Below, piece after piece: positions 1 to 6,831 of a stretch of 19,888 bases of DNA. This DNA is from Candidatus Woesearchaeota archaeon (GTDB lineage: Archaea > Nanobdellota > Nanobdellia > Woesearchaeales > BM511), in assembly GCA_018221175.1 (NCBI GenBank), contig JAAOYE010000040.1, forward strand, positions 1-19,888. The letters are read 5' to 3'. The notes below the pieces were generated by a model. It had not been told where the DNA came from. It saw nothing but the letters and a program-made list of their open reading frames with translations, and did no database searches. The position numbers and the translations under genes are program-made. Position 1 is the first letter of the stretch. Every line of letters starts with the position of its first letter.

Positions 1-19
1 TGCTCATAAATAACAACTT

Positions 20-27
20 TTTTAAAC
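20..27 (+). promoter_or_regulatory. TATA box of endA
   Basis: A TTTTAAAC element is centred about 26 nt upstream of the endA ATG. That is the archaeal TATA-to-TSS distance, so the transcript should start at or next to the ATG (leaderless). Confidence 0.55.
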
Positions 28-49
28 AAAATTCGATTCTTTTGAATAT

Positions 50-586
50 ATGGCAAAGAAAAAAGAAATCATAAATGCAACTTTTCACAATAATGTTGTA
101 GTCAGCGAGGACTCTGATATAGCTAGAGAACTATACAATCAAAGCAGATTTGGAGATGTTCACAACAACAGAGTCGAGCTTTCACTAATCGAAGCAATGT
201 ACCTTATAGAAAAAGAAAAAATAGTGGTGCTTGATGGCAGAAAAAAACCGATTGACACTGAAAAATTCCTAAAAAGAGCAAAAACCGTTGAAAAAAATAT
301 CTGGACAAGATACAAGGTATTTAAAAACATGAGAGACAGAGGATACATAGTAAAAACAGCACTTAAATTCGGAGCAGACTTTAGAGTATATGACAGGGGA
401 ATAAAACCAGGAGAAGACCACGCAAAATGGGTGCTTTATCCCGTGCATGAGTCAGAAGTAAACACTTGGTATGAATTTGCAGCAAAAAACAGGGTGGCTC
501 ATTCAACAAAAAAAAGATTGTTAATTGGTATTGTTGACTCAGAAGGAGATGTTACCTACTACGAGATTAAATGGACAAGACCATAA
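50..586 (+). CDS. endA: tRNA-splicing endonuclease (EndA)
   Basis: This is the archaeal tRNA intron endonuclease, which cuts bulge-helix-bulge motifs in precursor tRNAs. At 178 aa it matches the short single-unit form that assembles as a homotetramer (alpha4). The catalytic triad is visible: Tyr114 in FRVYDRG, His124 in EDHAKW and Lys154 or Lys155 in HSTKKRLL. The N-terminal half (about 1-85) is the small alpha/beta domain, and the C-terminal half carries the nuclease fold and the VDSEGD turn. The ATG follows a TATA box at -26, consistent with a leaderless mRNA. The next gene has its own promoter. Family assignment is secure; the quaternary state is inferred from length. Confidence 0.95.
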   Translation: MAKKKEIINATFHNNVVVSEDSDIARELYNQSRFGDVHNNRVELSLIEAMYLIEKEKIVVLDGRKKPIDTEKFLKRAKTVEKNIWTRYKVFKNMRDRGYIVKTALKFGADFRVYDRGIKPGEDHAKWVLYPVHESEVNTWYEFAAKNRVAHSTKKRLLIGIVDSEGDVTYYEIKWTRP

Positions 587-596
587 GGCACAAAGC

Positions 597-604
597 TTTA
601 AATA
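597..604 (+). promoter_or_regulatory. TATA box of the winged-helix protein gene
   Basis: TTTAAATA is centred 27-28 nt upstream of the ATG at 628. There is no Shine-Dalgarno motif between it and the start, so a leaderless transcript is likely. Confidence 0.55.
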
Positions 605-627
605 TCTTATTCTAATCCAGTTTTATT

Positions 628-1524
628 ATGGAAAAAGTAGATTTAAGGCCAAAAGTGCTTGAAATAATAAAGCAAAAAGGTCCTGTTATTCCTAGAGATG
701 TTGTAAGAGAAATTGGAGGGGATACATTCATTATCGGCGCAGTTCTTTCTCAGCTTAGAGATGATAAGATGATAGAGATATCAAACACAAAAATAGGAGG
801 ATCACCGACATATTATGTGAAAGGACAAGAGGAAAAACTGCAATATCTTTCAAAACACTTAAATGAAAAAGACCAAAAAGCATACGTCTTGATAAAAGAG
901 AATAAAGTAGTGCGTGATAAAATACAAACACCACTAATGAGAGTGGCGCTTAGAAGCATCAAAGACTTTGCAAAGCCACTTGAAGTAAACATCAAAGGAG
1001 AAAAAGAAATTTTTTGGAAATGGTATATGTTCCCTAACTATGACGTTAGTTCCATTGTAAGAAAAATGATTGGTGTAAAAGAAATTAAAGCCCAAGCTAA
1101 AAAAGAGGAGATATCAAAAGAAAAAGATAAAAAAGAAGAAACACAAAGCAGCAAAGTTTCTAGTGCCGATAGACCGAAAAATGAAAGAATACTAAAAACA
1201 ACAGATGACTCTGAAATATTTCATGATAAAATAAACAAGTTCTTTGAAAAAAACAATATTGAAATAATAGAAGAAAATGTTTTAAAGAAGAAAAAAGAGT
1301 ATGAATTTGTTGTTTCAATGTCAACTCCTGTTGGCAAAGCAAGATATTATGCACGTGCAAAACAAAAAAAGAAAATTAATGAAGGAGACTTATCAACAGC
1401 ATATGTTAAGTCCCAATCAAAAAAAATACCACTACTTTTCTTAACAGAGGGAGGTCTAACAAAAAAGGCAAAGGAGATGGTAGATTCTGGCGACCTTGAA
1501 AACGCCACATTTAAAACAATTTAA
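628..1524 (+). CDS. Winged-helix protein with possible restriction-endonuclease-like C-terminal domain
   Basis: I do not recognise a named family. Residues about 5-65 look like a winged helix: helices, an SQLRDDKMIEI recognition-like segment, then a beta wing ending in TYYV. Residues 70-135 may be a second helical or winged segment. A highly charged Lys/Glu linker runs from about 150 to 190. Residues 195-298 have the predicted strand order of Mrr-type PD-(D/E)XK domains: EYEFVVSMSTPVGKARYYARAKQKK, followed by a helix (DLSTAYVKSQ), a strand (IPLLFLTEG) and a helix (LTKKAKEM). The position where an E-x-K motif is expected reads ARAKQKK, so catalytic activity is doubtful. It lies between endA and fen1, with its own TATA box. 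A DNA- or RNA-binding role is plausible but inferred. Confidence 0.75.
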   Translation: MEKVDLRPKVLEIIKQKGPVIPRDVVREIGGDTFIIGAVLSQLRDDKMIEISNTKIGGSPTYYVKGQEEKLQYLSKHLNEKDQKAYVLIKENKVVRDKIQTPLMRVALRSIKDFAKPLEVNIKGEKEIFWKWYMFPNYDVSSIVRKMIGVKEIKAQAKKEEISKEKDKKEETQSSKVSSADRPKNERILKTTDDSEIFHDKINKFFEKNNIEIIEENVLKKKKEYEFVVSMSTPVGKARYYARAKQKKKINEGDLSTAYVKSQSKKIPLLFLTEGGLTKKAKEMVDSGDLENATFKTI

Positions 1525-1526
1525 AG
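1519..1526 (+). promoter_or_regulatory. TATA box of fen1
   Basis: A TTTAAAG element overlaps the stop codon of the preceding gene and is centred about 24 nt upstream of the fen1 ATG. fen1 may therefore be transcribed independently as well as by read-through. Confidence 0.4.
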
Positions 1527-1545
1527 ATTAATTTTTTGATAAAAA

Positions 1546-2577
1546 ATGGGAACTGCTATAACAACTCTTCTAATAACAGAAAAAACAACAATCCAGCAGC
1601 TTTCTGGCAAAATACTTGCTGTTGATTCATATAATTTACTATACCAATTTTTGTCAACAATAAGGCAAAGAGACGGGGCACCGTTAAAAGATTCAAAAGG
1701 AAACATAACAAGCCACCTGACAGGCCTTTTTTTTAGAACAACAAAACTAATGCAGCAAGGTCTAAAAATGGTGTTTGTATTTGATGGAGAAGTTCCAAAG
1801 CTAAAAGAAGCAGAAAGAGAGCGCAGAAAAGAATTAAAGATTGAGGCTCAAAAAGAATATGAAAAAGCAGCAGCAAAAGAAGACATAGAAGAAATGAAAA
1901 AATATGCTTCGAGAACATCAAGACTAACACCAGAAATGGTAGAGCAGGCAAAAAAACTTATAGATATATTAGGTCTTCCAATAGTCCAGGCGCCCTCTGA
2001 AGGAGAGGCGCAAGCGGCACACATGGCAAAAAAAGGAGAAGTTTATGCTGTTGTATCTCAAGATACAGACTCTCTTTTGTTTGGGGCACCAAAGGTTGTA
2101 AAAAATTTAACAATATCAGGAAAAAGAAAAAGCCATGGAAAACTTGCATATGAGACAACACAGCCAGAAATAATCACACTCTCACAAAATCTAAATCATC
2201 TGGGTGTAGACCAAACACAATTAATAGCACTTGGCATGCTAGTAGGAACAGATTACAATATCGGCGGAATTAGGGGAATAGGTCCAAAAAAAGGAATAGA
2301 ACTTGTAAAAAAATATAAAGATGACCTAGATGCTTTGTTTGAAGAAGTTGAGTGGGGCAAATATTTTGATTATCCATGGCAGGATATATATTATCTTATC
2401 AAGAAGATGAAAATAACCGATGAATATAGCATAAAATTTAAAAACATCAAGCCAGAGAAGATAGAAGAGTTTTTAGTAAAAAAGCACGACTTTTCAAAAG
2501 AAAGAGTTAAATCAGTGATTGACAAATTTGAAGAACAAGGAGACGAAAAGCAAAAAGGACTTGGTGAGTTTTTCTAA
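1546..2577 (+). CDS. fen: Flap endonuclease 1 (FEN1)
   Basis: A structure-specific 5' flap endonuclease/exonuclease of the XPG/FEN1 family that removes Okazaki-fragment flaps and acts in base-excision repair. At 343 aa it is full length. The expected metal ligands are all present: Asp27 (AVDSYN), Asp80 (FVFDG), Glu152 and Glu154 (SEGEAQAA), Asp173 and Asp175 (SQDTDS) and Asp236 (GTDYN). A helix-hairpin-helix follows (GIRGIGPKKG). The last eight residues, QKGLGEFF, are a perfect PCNA-interacting (PIP) box. The start Met-Gly matches the family, where Gly2 lies at the active site. The stop overlaps the downstream transporter start by 1 nt (TAATG). Confidence 0.97.
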   Translation: MGTAITTLLITEKTTIQQLSGKILAVDSYNLLYQFLSTIRQRDGAPLKDSKGNITSHLTGLFFRTTKLMQQGLKMVFVFDGEVPKLKEAERERRKELKIEAQKEYEKAAAKEDIEEMKKYASRTSRLTPEMVEQAKKLIDILGLPIVQAPSEGEAQAAHMAKKGEVYAVVSQDTDSLLFGAPKVVKNLTISGKRKSHGKLAYETTQPEIITLSQNLNHLGVDQTQLIALGMLVGTDYNIGGIRGIGPKKGIELVKKYKDDLDALFEEVEWGKYFDYPWQDIYYLIKKMKITDEYSIKFKNIKPEKIEEFLVKKHDFSKERVKSVIDKFEEQGDEKQKGLGEFF

Positions 2578-3452
2578 TGAATTGGCTAATATTTACAATA
2601 ATGTCGGCAATACTGATGGGGTTTGCAGGCATAATGCAAAAATTTCTTCTAAAAAAAGAGCATTCACTAAGCCTAATATTTTTGATGTACTTCTTTGGAT
2701 TCTTATTTTTAATACCATTAAACATTATAAATCCGCCAAATCTTTTTGAAATGCCTATGTTTCTAATATTAATGAGGTCGCTTGTAGTCACAACAGGGCT
2801 TTTGTTTTTCACAAAAGCACTACACCACTCTGATATTTCAATTATGGCGCCAATTAGAAATCTCTCACCTATCTTTTTGATATTGATAAGCTTTGTTTTT
2901 CTTGGAGAAAGGCTAAGCTTAAAAGAATATATTGGTGTTGGCATATTAATTTTTGGAGCTTATTATCTAACAATAGAACACGGACAAGGATTTAAAGAAC
3001 AAGTAAAAAGAATATTTTCATCAAAATACTTTTTATTTGCATTTTTTGCAATATTTATTATCAGCTTTGCACCGCCAATAGAAAAAATAATTTTTACAAA
3101 GTACAGTTTGGAAATTTACAATTATCTTTTTGTTTCGTATTTTTTTTCATTAGTATTTTTGTTTATAATGTATGTCTCACACAAATTTCCTATTAATGAA
3201 CTTGTAAAAAGTGCTAGAACAGGAGCTTTTCCACTAAGCTTGTTTGCCATAGTTGATCTTACAAGCATTTACTTTATAATAAGTGCTATTGCAATACCTG
3301 CATCGAAAGTTAGTTTGATAATACCAATAAGGCGCTTTTCCACAACAATTGAGCTTGTTGTTGGAGGAAAACTGTTTAAGGAAACAAAACTTATGCATCG
3401 GTCGTTTGCCTGCATTATCATGATTTTAGGCGTGTTTTTGATACTTGTTTGA
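2577..3452 (+). CDS. EamA/DMT-superfamily membrane transporter
   Basis: A 291-residue, highly hydrophobic protein with about ten predicted transmembrane helices in two five-helix halves. This is the usual layout of EamA-domain proteins of the drug/metabolite transporter superfamily. The first half ends with the typical FLGERLSLKEYIGVGILIFG segment. The second half ends with an equivalent GGKLFKET...CIIMILGVFLIL stretch. The substrate cannot be read from the sequence. Its ATG overlaps the fen1 stop codon by one base, so translation is probably coupled and the two genes share a transcript. A functional link to DNA repair is not evident. Confidence 0.88.
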   Translation: MNWLIFTIMSAILMGFAGIMQKFLLKKEHSLSLIFLMYFFGFLFLIPLNIINPPNLFEMPMFLILMRSLVVTTGLLFFTKALHHSDISIMAPIRNLSPIFLILISFVFLGERLSLKEYIGVGILIFGAYYLTIEHGQGFKEQVKRIFSSKYFLFAFFAIFIISFAPPIEKIIFTKYSLEIYNYLFVSYFFSLVFLFIMYVSHKFPINELVKSARTGAFPLSLFAIVDLTSIYFIISAIAIPASKVSLIIPIRRFSTTIELVVGGKLFKETKLMHRSFACIIMILGVFLILV

Positions 3453-3457
3453 CAATC

Positions 3458-3465
3458 TTTAAAAA
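3458..3465 (+). promoter_or_regulatory. TATA box of the Trm5-like gene
   Basis: TTTAAAAA is centred about 28 nt upstream of the ATG at 3489. There is no Shine-Dalgarno motif before the start, so a leaderless mRNA is likely. The position supports 3489 as the true start. Confidence 0.55.
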
Positions 3466-3488
3466 TAAAATCTTGTTCTCTTAATTTT

Positions 3489-4313
3489 ATGAAGCTAAAA
3501 GAAATGCTTAAGGATGAATTGACTAAGAGAGAAATAAGATTATTGCCTTCATCATTTGATGTAGTTGGAGACATATTAATATTTACAGATTTTCCAAAAG
3601 AGCTTGAGAAAAAAGAAAAGATTATTGGAGAAAAAGTTATTGAGAATAGAAAAAACATTAATGTTGTTTTAAAAAAAACAGAAAAATATGCAAATGAGTT
3701 TAGAACGCCTGTTTTATCTCACATTGCGGGCGAAAAGAGAAAAGAAACCATTCACAAAGAAAACAATGTCAGACTTAAGCTTGATGTTGAAAAAGTATAC
3801 TTTTCAACAAGGTCATCTAATGAACGCTTAAGAATTTCAAAATTAGTAAAAGAGGGTGAAAGTGTTTTGGTTATGTTTTCAGGATGCACTCCTTTTGTCT
3901 GTGTTATTGCAAAGAATGCCAACCCATCAAAGATTGTCGGGGTGGAAATTAATCCTGTTGGGCATGAATATGGACTTGAAAATGTTAAATTAAACAAGCT
4001 TGAGAATGTAAAGCTTATAAATGGAGATGTAAGGGAGGTTGTTCCAAGTTTGAATGAGAAATTTGACAGAATTCTAATGCCTCTTCCAAAGTCTGCAGAG
4101 AATTTTTTAGATACAGCTTTGTCTGTAGCAAAAAAAGGCACCATCCTCCATTTTTATGACTTTTTGCAGGAAAAAGAATTTGATTTGGCAAAACAAAAAG
4201 TGTTAGACGCATGCAAAAGAAACAATTTTGAATGCAAAATACTTGATGTTGTAAAGTGCGGACAATATGCACCATACACTTTTAGGATAAGTGTTGATTT
4301 TCAGATAGTTTAA
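3489..4313 (+). CDS. tRNA (guanine37-N1)-methyltransferase, Trm5-like, lacking the N-terminal D1 domain
   Basis: A class I SAM methyltransferase of the Trm5/Met-10 family, expected to make m1G37 (or a wyosine precursor) in tRNA. Landmarks, in order: FDVVGDILIF near 23-32; FRTPVLSHIAGE near 71-82; YFSTRSSNERLR near 104-115; the SAM-binding region with VGVEINP (Glu153); NGDVREV; and MPLPKSAENFL near 197-207. At 274 aa it is about 60 residues shorter than the M. jannaschii enzyme as I recall it. It begins directly with the D2-type segment, so the tRNA-elbow-binding D1 domain appears absent. The usual N-L-P motif reads P-L-P, and the glycine-rich loop reads FSGCTPF. Family assignment is good; the exact product is uncertain. 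Confidence 0.88.
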   Translation: MKLKEMLKDELTKREIRLLPSSFDVVGDILIFTDFPKELEKKEKIIGEKVIENRKNINVVLKKTEKYANEFRTPVLSHIAGEKRKETIHKENNVRLKLDVEKVYFSTRSSNERLRISKLVKEGESVLVMFSGCTPFVCVIAKNANPSKIVGVEINPVGHEYGLENVKLNKLENVKLINGDVREVVPSLNEKFDRILMPLPKSAENFLDTALSVAKKGTILHFYDFLQEKEFDLAKQKVLDACKRNNFECKILDVVKCGQYAPYTFRISVDFQIV

Positions 4314-4330
4314 AAAAGTAAAACTTATTT

Positions 4331-4340
4331 CTTTATATTA
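4331..4340 (+). promoter_or_regulatory. AT-rich promoter-like element before the sRNA
   Basis: CTTTATATTA looks like a TATA box but is only about 9 nt from the predicted sRNA 5' end. TTTAAAA at 4309-4315 has the better distance of about 31 nt. Which one is used, or whether the sRNA is processed from the upstream mRNA, cannot be decided from sequence. Confidence 0.25.
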
Positions 4341-4343
4341 GAA

Positions 4344-4421
4344 GTGCAATCAGCGATGAGGACGTGAACACCAGTCGAGGCGAAAGCCAATGAAATACGG
4401 ATGTAACTGCTGAGCTGGCAC
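4344..4421 (+). ncRNA. Putative box C/D guide sRNA
   Basis: A 78-nt element with the layout of an archaeal C/D sRNA. Box C is GCGATGA (4353-4359, one mismatch to RUGAUGA) and box D is CTGA (4410-4413). Flanks 4344-4351 and 4414-4421 can pair (GUGC with GCAC, plus two more pairs), leaving a 3-nt bulge. Sheared G-A pairs complete a kink-turn. Internal boxes are degenerate: D' TCGA at 4375-4378 and C' near ATGAA at 4390-4394. Between them sits a GGC-GAAA-GCC hairpin (4379-4388). The spacers are about 15 nt and 13 nt, near the usual 12. By the D+5 rule the predicted modified base is a U in both cases. I could not identify the targets. Confidence 0.65.
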
Positions 4422-4441
4422 AGATTCTATCCAAACATACT

Positions 4442-4460
4442 TAAAAATTAAGAATTTTTA
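4442..4460. terminator. Inverted repeat between convergent genes, probable bidirectional terminator
   Basis: A perfect 8-bp inverted repeat, TAAAAATT then a 3-nt loop then AATTTTTA, gives a five-T run on either strand. It lies between the + strand sRNA and the 3' end of the minus-strand PAN gene, where transcription from both sides must stop. Confidence 0.45.
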
Positions 4461-4465
4461 GTCGT

Positions 4466-5605
4466 TTAGCCAAACATCTTCATGTATTCGTCGCCTTCTT
4501 CCTCTTCTTTTCGAAGAACTTTTTTTATAGCATTAGAAATATCTTTACTTGTGATATTTGTCCTGTCTTCTCTTATTGCAAAGTAACCTGATTCAGTACA
4601 CACAGCTTTGATTTCAGCGCCAGAAAACCCTTCCATATCTTTATGTATTTTATCAAGATTTATTTTTTTGTCAAGCTTCATGTTTTTTGTGTGGATTTTG
4701 AAAATTTCTCTAATACCCTCTCTATTAGGTGATGGAACCATAATATGTCTATCAAGCCTTCCAGAACGAAGAATAGCAGGGTCCAATATGTCCTTTCTGT
4801 TTGTGCACCCGATGATTTTGATGTTTCCAAGATTTTTAAATCCGTCAATTTCTGCTAAAAACTGCATGAATGTTCTTTGTACTTCACGCTCTCCGCTTGT
4901 ACCAATTTCTATTCTTCTTGCAGCAAGTGCGTCTATTTCATCAATAAAAATGATTGCAGGCGCCTTTCTTTTTGCAAGTGCAAAAATCTCTTTTACAAGC
5001 TTTGCGCCCTCACCGATGAATTTTTGTACAAGTTCAGAACCAACAATCTCAATGAATGTGCTTTTTGTAGATGATGCCACAGCTTTTGCAAGAAGTGTTT
5101 TGCCAGTACCCGGGGGCCCATGCAATAATATTCCTTTTGGAGGCTGAATTCCAACTTGCTCAAATAGCTTTGGCTTTTTTAATGGGAGCTCGATAACTTC
5201 CTTAATTTCTGTTGTTTGTTCATCAAGGCCTCCTACTTCTTCCCATTTTAGGTTTGGTTTTTCTATGATGACAAATTTTTCAACATTAAATGTTCTTTCC
5301 TTACCCATCTTTTTGATAATATTTAGATTCTTTTGGTCAACAAGTACAGAGTCTCCAGCAGCGAGCTTTTTTACATCAGAAGAAATATTTACAAAGAACT
5401 GGTTTCCATTTGGAACTTTGATTATTGAGTTTTCTTTTATAGTCTCAATAACTTCACAAACCATTAAAGGAGGAACCTTAAGCCTGTCTAATTCTCCTTT
5501 CAACTGAGAGATGGTTTCTCGAAGCATTCTATTTTCTTCTTCAAGTTCATTAGTCTCAGAAGAATAAGAATACATTACATTGTCAAGTTCCTTTTCAGCC
5601 CTCAA
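4466..5605 (-). CDS. pan: Proteasome-activating nucleotidase (PAN)
   Basis: The hexameric AAA+ unfoldase that feeds substrates to the 20S proteasome, homologous to the eukaryotic Rpt1-6 ring. The domain order is an N-terminal coiled coil (about 15-43), the conserved VPPL turn (44-47), an OB fold (48-110) and the AAA+ module. Walker A is GPPGTGKT (163-170), the pore loop KFIGEG (195-200), Walker B IIFIDEID (218-225), sensor 1 CTNR (267-270) and arginine fingers RSGRLDR (280-286). The start is TTG at 5605, after an in-frame stop and an AAGGTGG element 7 nt upstream; ATG at codon 11 is the alternative. The C-terminus reads KMFG, so the usual HbYX tail is Met-Phe-Gly. No proteasome gene is in the window. 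Confidence 0.95.
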   Translation of the reverse strand: MRAEKELDNVMYSYSSETNELEEENRMLRETISQLKGELDRLKVPPLMVCEVIETIKENSIIKVPNGNQFFVNISSDVKKLAAGDSVLVDQKNLNIIKKMGKERTFNVEKFVIIEKPNLKWEEVGGLDEQTTEIKEVIELPLKKPKLFEQVGIQPPKGILLHGPPGTGKTLLAKAVASSTKSTFIEIVGSELVQKFIGEGAKLVKEIFALAKRKAPAIIFIDEIDALAARRIEIGTSGEREVQRTFMQFLAEIDGFKNLGNIKIIGCTNRKDILDPAILRSGRLDRHIMVPSPNREGIREIFKIHTKNMKLDKKINLDKIHKDMEGFSGAEIKAVCTESGYFAIREDRTNITSKDISNAIKKVLRKEEEEGDEYMKMFG

Positions 5606-5626
5606 AAATTATCCACCTTAAACCTG

Positions 5627-5666
5627 TATTATATATCCTTTATAGTATGCTGGCATAGTATTTAAA
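5627..5666 (-). promoter_or_regulatory. PAN promoter region with two TATA candidates
   Basis: On the minus strand, ATATATAATA (5627-5636) is centred 27 nt before the TTG start. A second candidate, TTTAAATA (5659-5666), would give a leader of about 30 nt that includes the AAGGTGG Shine-Dalgarno-like element at 5613-5619. Both TATA candidates are preceded by AAAGGAT, which is purine-rich like a BRE. Confidence 0.5.
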
Positions 5667-5678
5667 GATATCCTTTAT
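5633..5678. repeat. 11-bp direct repeat flanking a 12-bp palindrome
   Basis: ATATCCTTTAT occurs at 5633-5643 and again at 5668-5678. Between the copies lies the perfect palindrome-like element TATGC-TG-GCATA (5646-5657). All of it sits in the PAN promoter, so it is operator-like. No regulator is identified. Confidence 0.5.
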
Positions 5679-5703
5679 TTTTCGTCGATGAATTAAAAGA
5701 TAC

Positions 5704-5713
5704 TTTTATATAG
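5704..5713 (+). promoter_or_regulatory. TATA box of the M29 aminopeptidase gene
   Basis: TTTTATATAG is centred about 27 nt upstream of the ATG at 5736, with no Shine-Dalgarno motif after it. A leaderless transcript is likely. Confidence 0.6.
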
Positions 5714-5735
5714 AAAATCTGTTTTTAAAAAATCC

Positions 5736-6824
5736 ATGACAGACCCATGCGTAAAAAAACTTGCAGAAATACTTGTCAATCATTCTACTAAGGTAAAAAA
5801 AGGGGACAAAGTTGTTATAAGCGGTTCTTCCATAGCAGAGCCTTTGATAAGAGAGGTTTACAAGCTTTGCATAAAAAAAGGCGCAATTGCAACAGTTAAA
5901 GTAGGGGTTCCAGGCCTTAATTATATTTTCTTTAAAGAAGCAAAAGAACACCAATTAAATCACTATCCGAAAATAACTGAACTGGAAGCAAAAGAATCAG
6001 ATGTTTTTATATCTATAGGTGGGAAAGCTAACACTAGAGAGCTATCAAATGTTGACCATAAAAAAATAGCTGTTAGAAGCAAAGTGACAGACCCAATATC
6101 AAAAATTGTTTTGAAAAAAAGATGGGTTGGGGTTGACTATCCAACAAACGCATTAGCACAGGATGCTGGTATGAGCTTGGAAGAATATGAAGATTTTTTG
6201 TTCGGAGCAACAAATCAAGATCCAAAAAAGATGATTAAAAAGCTAAGAAAAGTTTCGCAGCTACTAGATAAAACAAAAAAAGTCAGAATTGTTGGAAAAG
6301 ACACAGACATCACATTTTCTGTTAAAGGGATGAAATCAAAATATGAATATGCAATATACAACGTGCCAGATGGAGAAGTATTCACAGCACCAGAAAAATA
6401 TTCAGTTGAAGGACACATTAAATTTACATACCCTGCAATACGAGCAGGAAATGAAGTTGAAGGGATAAGACTTGAATTTGAAAAAGGAAAAATAGTAAAA
6501 GCCACCGCAGAAAAAAATGAGAAGTTTCTAAAAGCAATGCTTGACATGGACAAAGGCTCAAAATACCTTGGCGAGTTTGGCATTGGCATGAATGACAAGG
6601 TTACAAAATTTACAAAAAACTTGCTTTTTGATGAAAAGATTGGAGGAACAATCCATCTTGCAATAGGCATGGCCTATCCTGAAAACATAAAAAACAACAA
6701 GAAAAATGGAAATGACTCAGCACTTCATTGGGATATTGTCAAAGACTTCCGCAGAGAAGGAGGAGAAATCTGGTTTGACAACAAACTCGTACAAAAAAGC
6801 GGGAAGTGGATGATAAAGATTTAG
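5736..6824 (+). CDS. M29-family aminopeptidase (aminopeptidase T type)
   Basis: A dinuclear metallo-aminopeptidase of family M29 that removes N-terminal residues from peptides in the cytoplasm. At 362 aa it is slightly shorter than bacterial members. The metal and catalytic residues known for the family can be placed: Glu214 (VPDGEVF), Glu280 (LGEFGIG), His307 (TIHLAIG), Tyr314 (GMAYPE), and His331 and Asp333 (SALHWDIV). The N-terminal half is the accessory alpha/beta domain. It is divergent from the PAN gene and convergent with an M24 peptidase, so three proteolysis genes are adjacent. A role in degrading peptides released by the proteasome is a reasonable inference. Confidence 0.93.
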   Translation: MTDPCVKKLAEILVNHSTKVKKGDKVVISGSSIAEPLIREVYKLCIKKGAIATVKVGVPGLNYIFFKEAKEHQLNHYPKITELEAKESDVFISIGGKANTRELSNVDHKKIAVRSKVTDPISKIVLKKRWVGVDYPTNALAQDAGMSLEEYEDFLFGATNQDPKKMIKKLRKVSQLLDKTKKVRIVGKDTDITFSVKGMKSKYEYAIYNVPDGEVFTAPEKYSVEGHIKFTYPAIRAGNEVEGIRLEFEKGKIVKATAEKNEKFLKAMLDMDKGSKYLGEFGIGMNDKVTKFTKNLLFDEKIGGTIHLAIGMAYPENIKNNKKNGNDSALHWDIVKDFRREGGEIWFDNKLVQKSGKWMIKI

Positions 6825-6831
6825 TTATTGA

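Noticed and set aside
2519..2749. Reading frame overlapping the fen1 end and the transporter start in another frame.
   Set aside because: Both flanking genes are strongly supported and overlap by a classical TAATG; this frame encodes no recognisable protein.
4360..4374. Possible pairing of the D' guide with the 16S rRNA 790-loop region (CUGGUAGUCCACG in the version I recall).
   Set aside because: It needs a bulge and a mismatch next to the modification site, and the organism's own 16S sequence is not available.
4351..4390. Hammerhead-ribozyme-like string: GATGAG followed downstream by CGAAA.
   Set aside because: The CUGAUGA core is incomplete and the three stems do not form. The box C/D kink-turn explains the same bases better.
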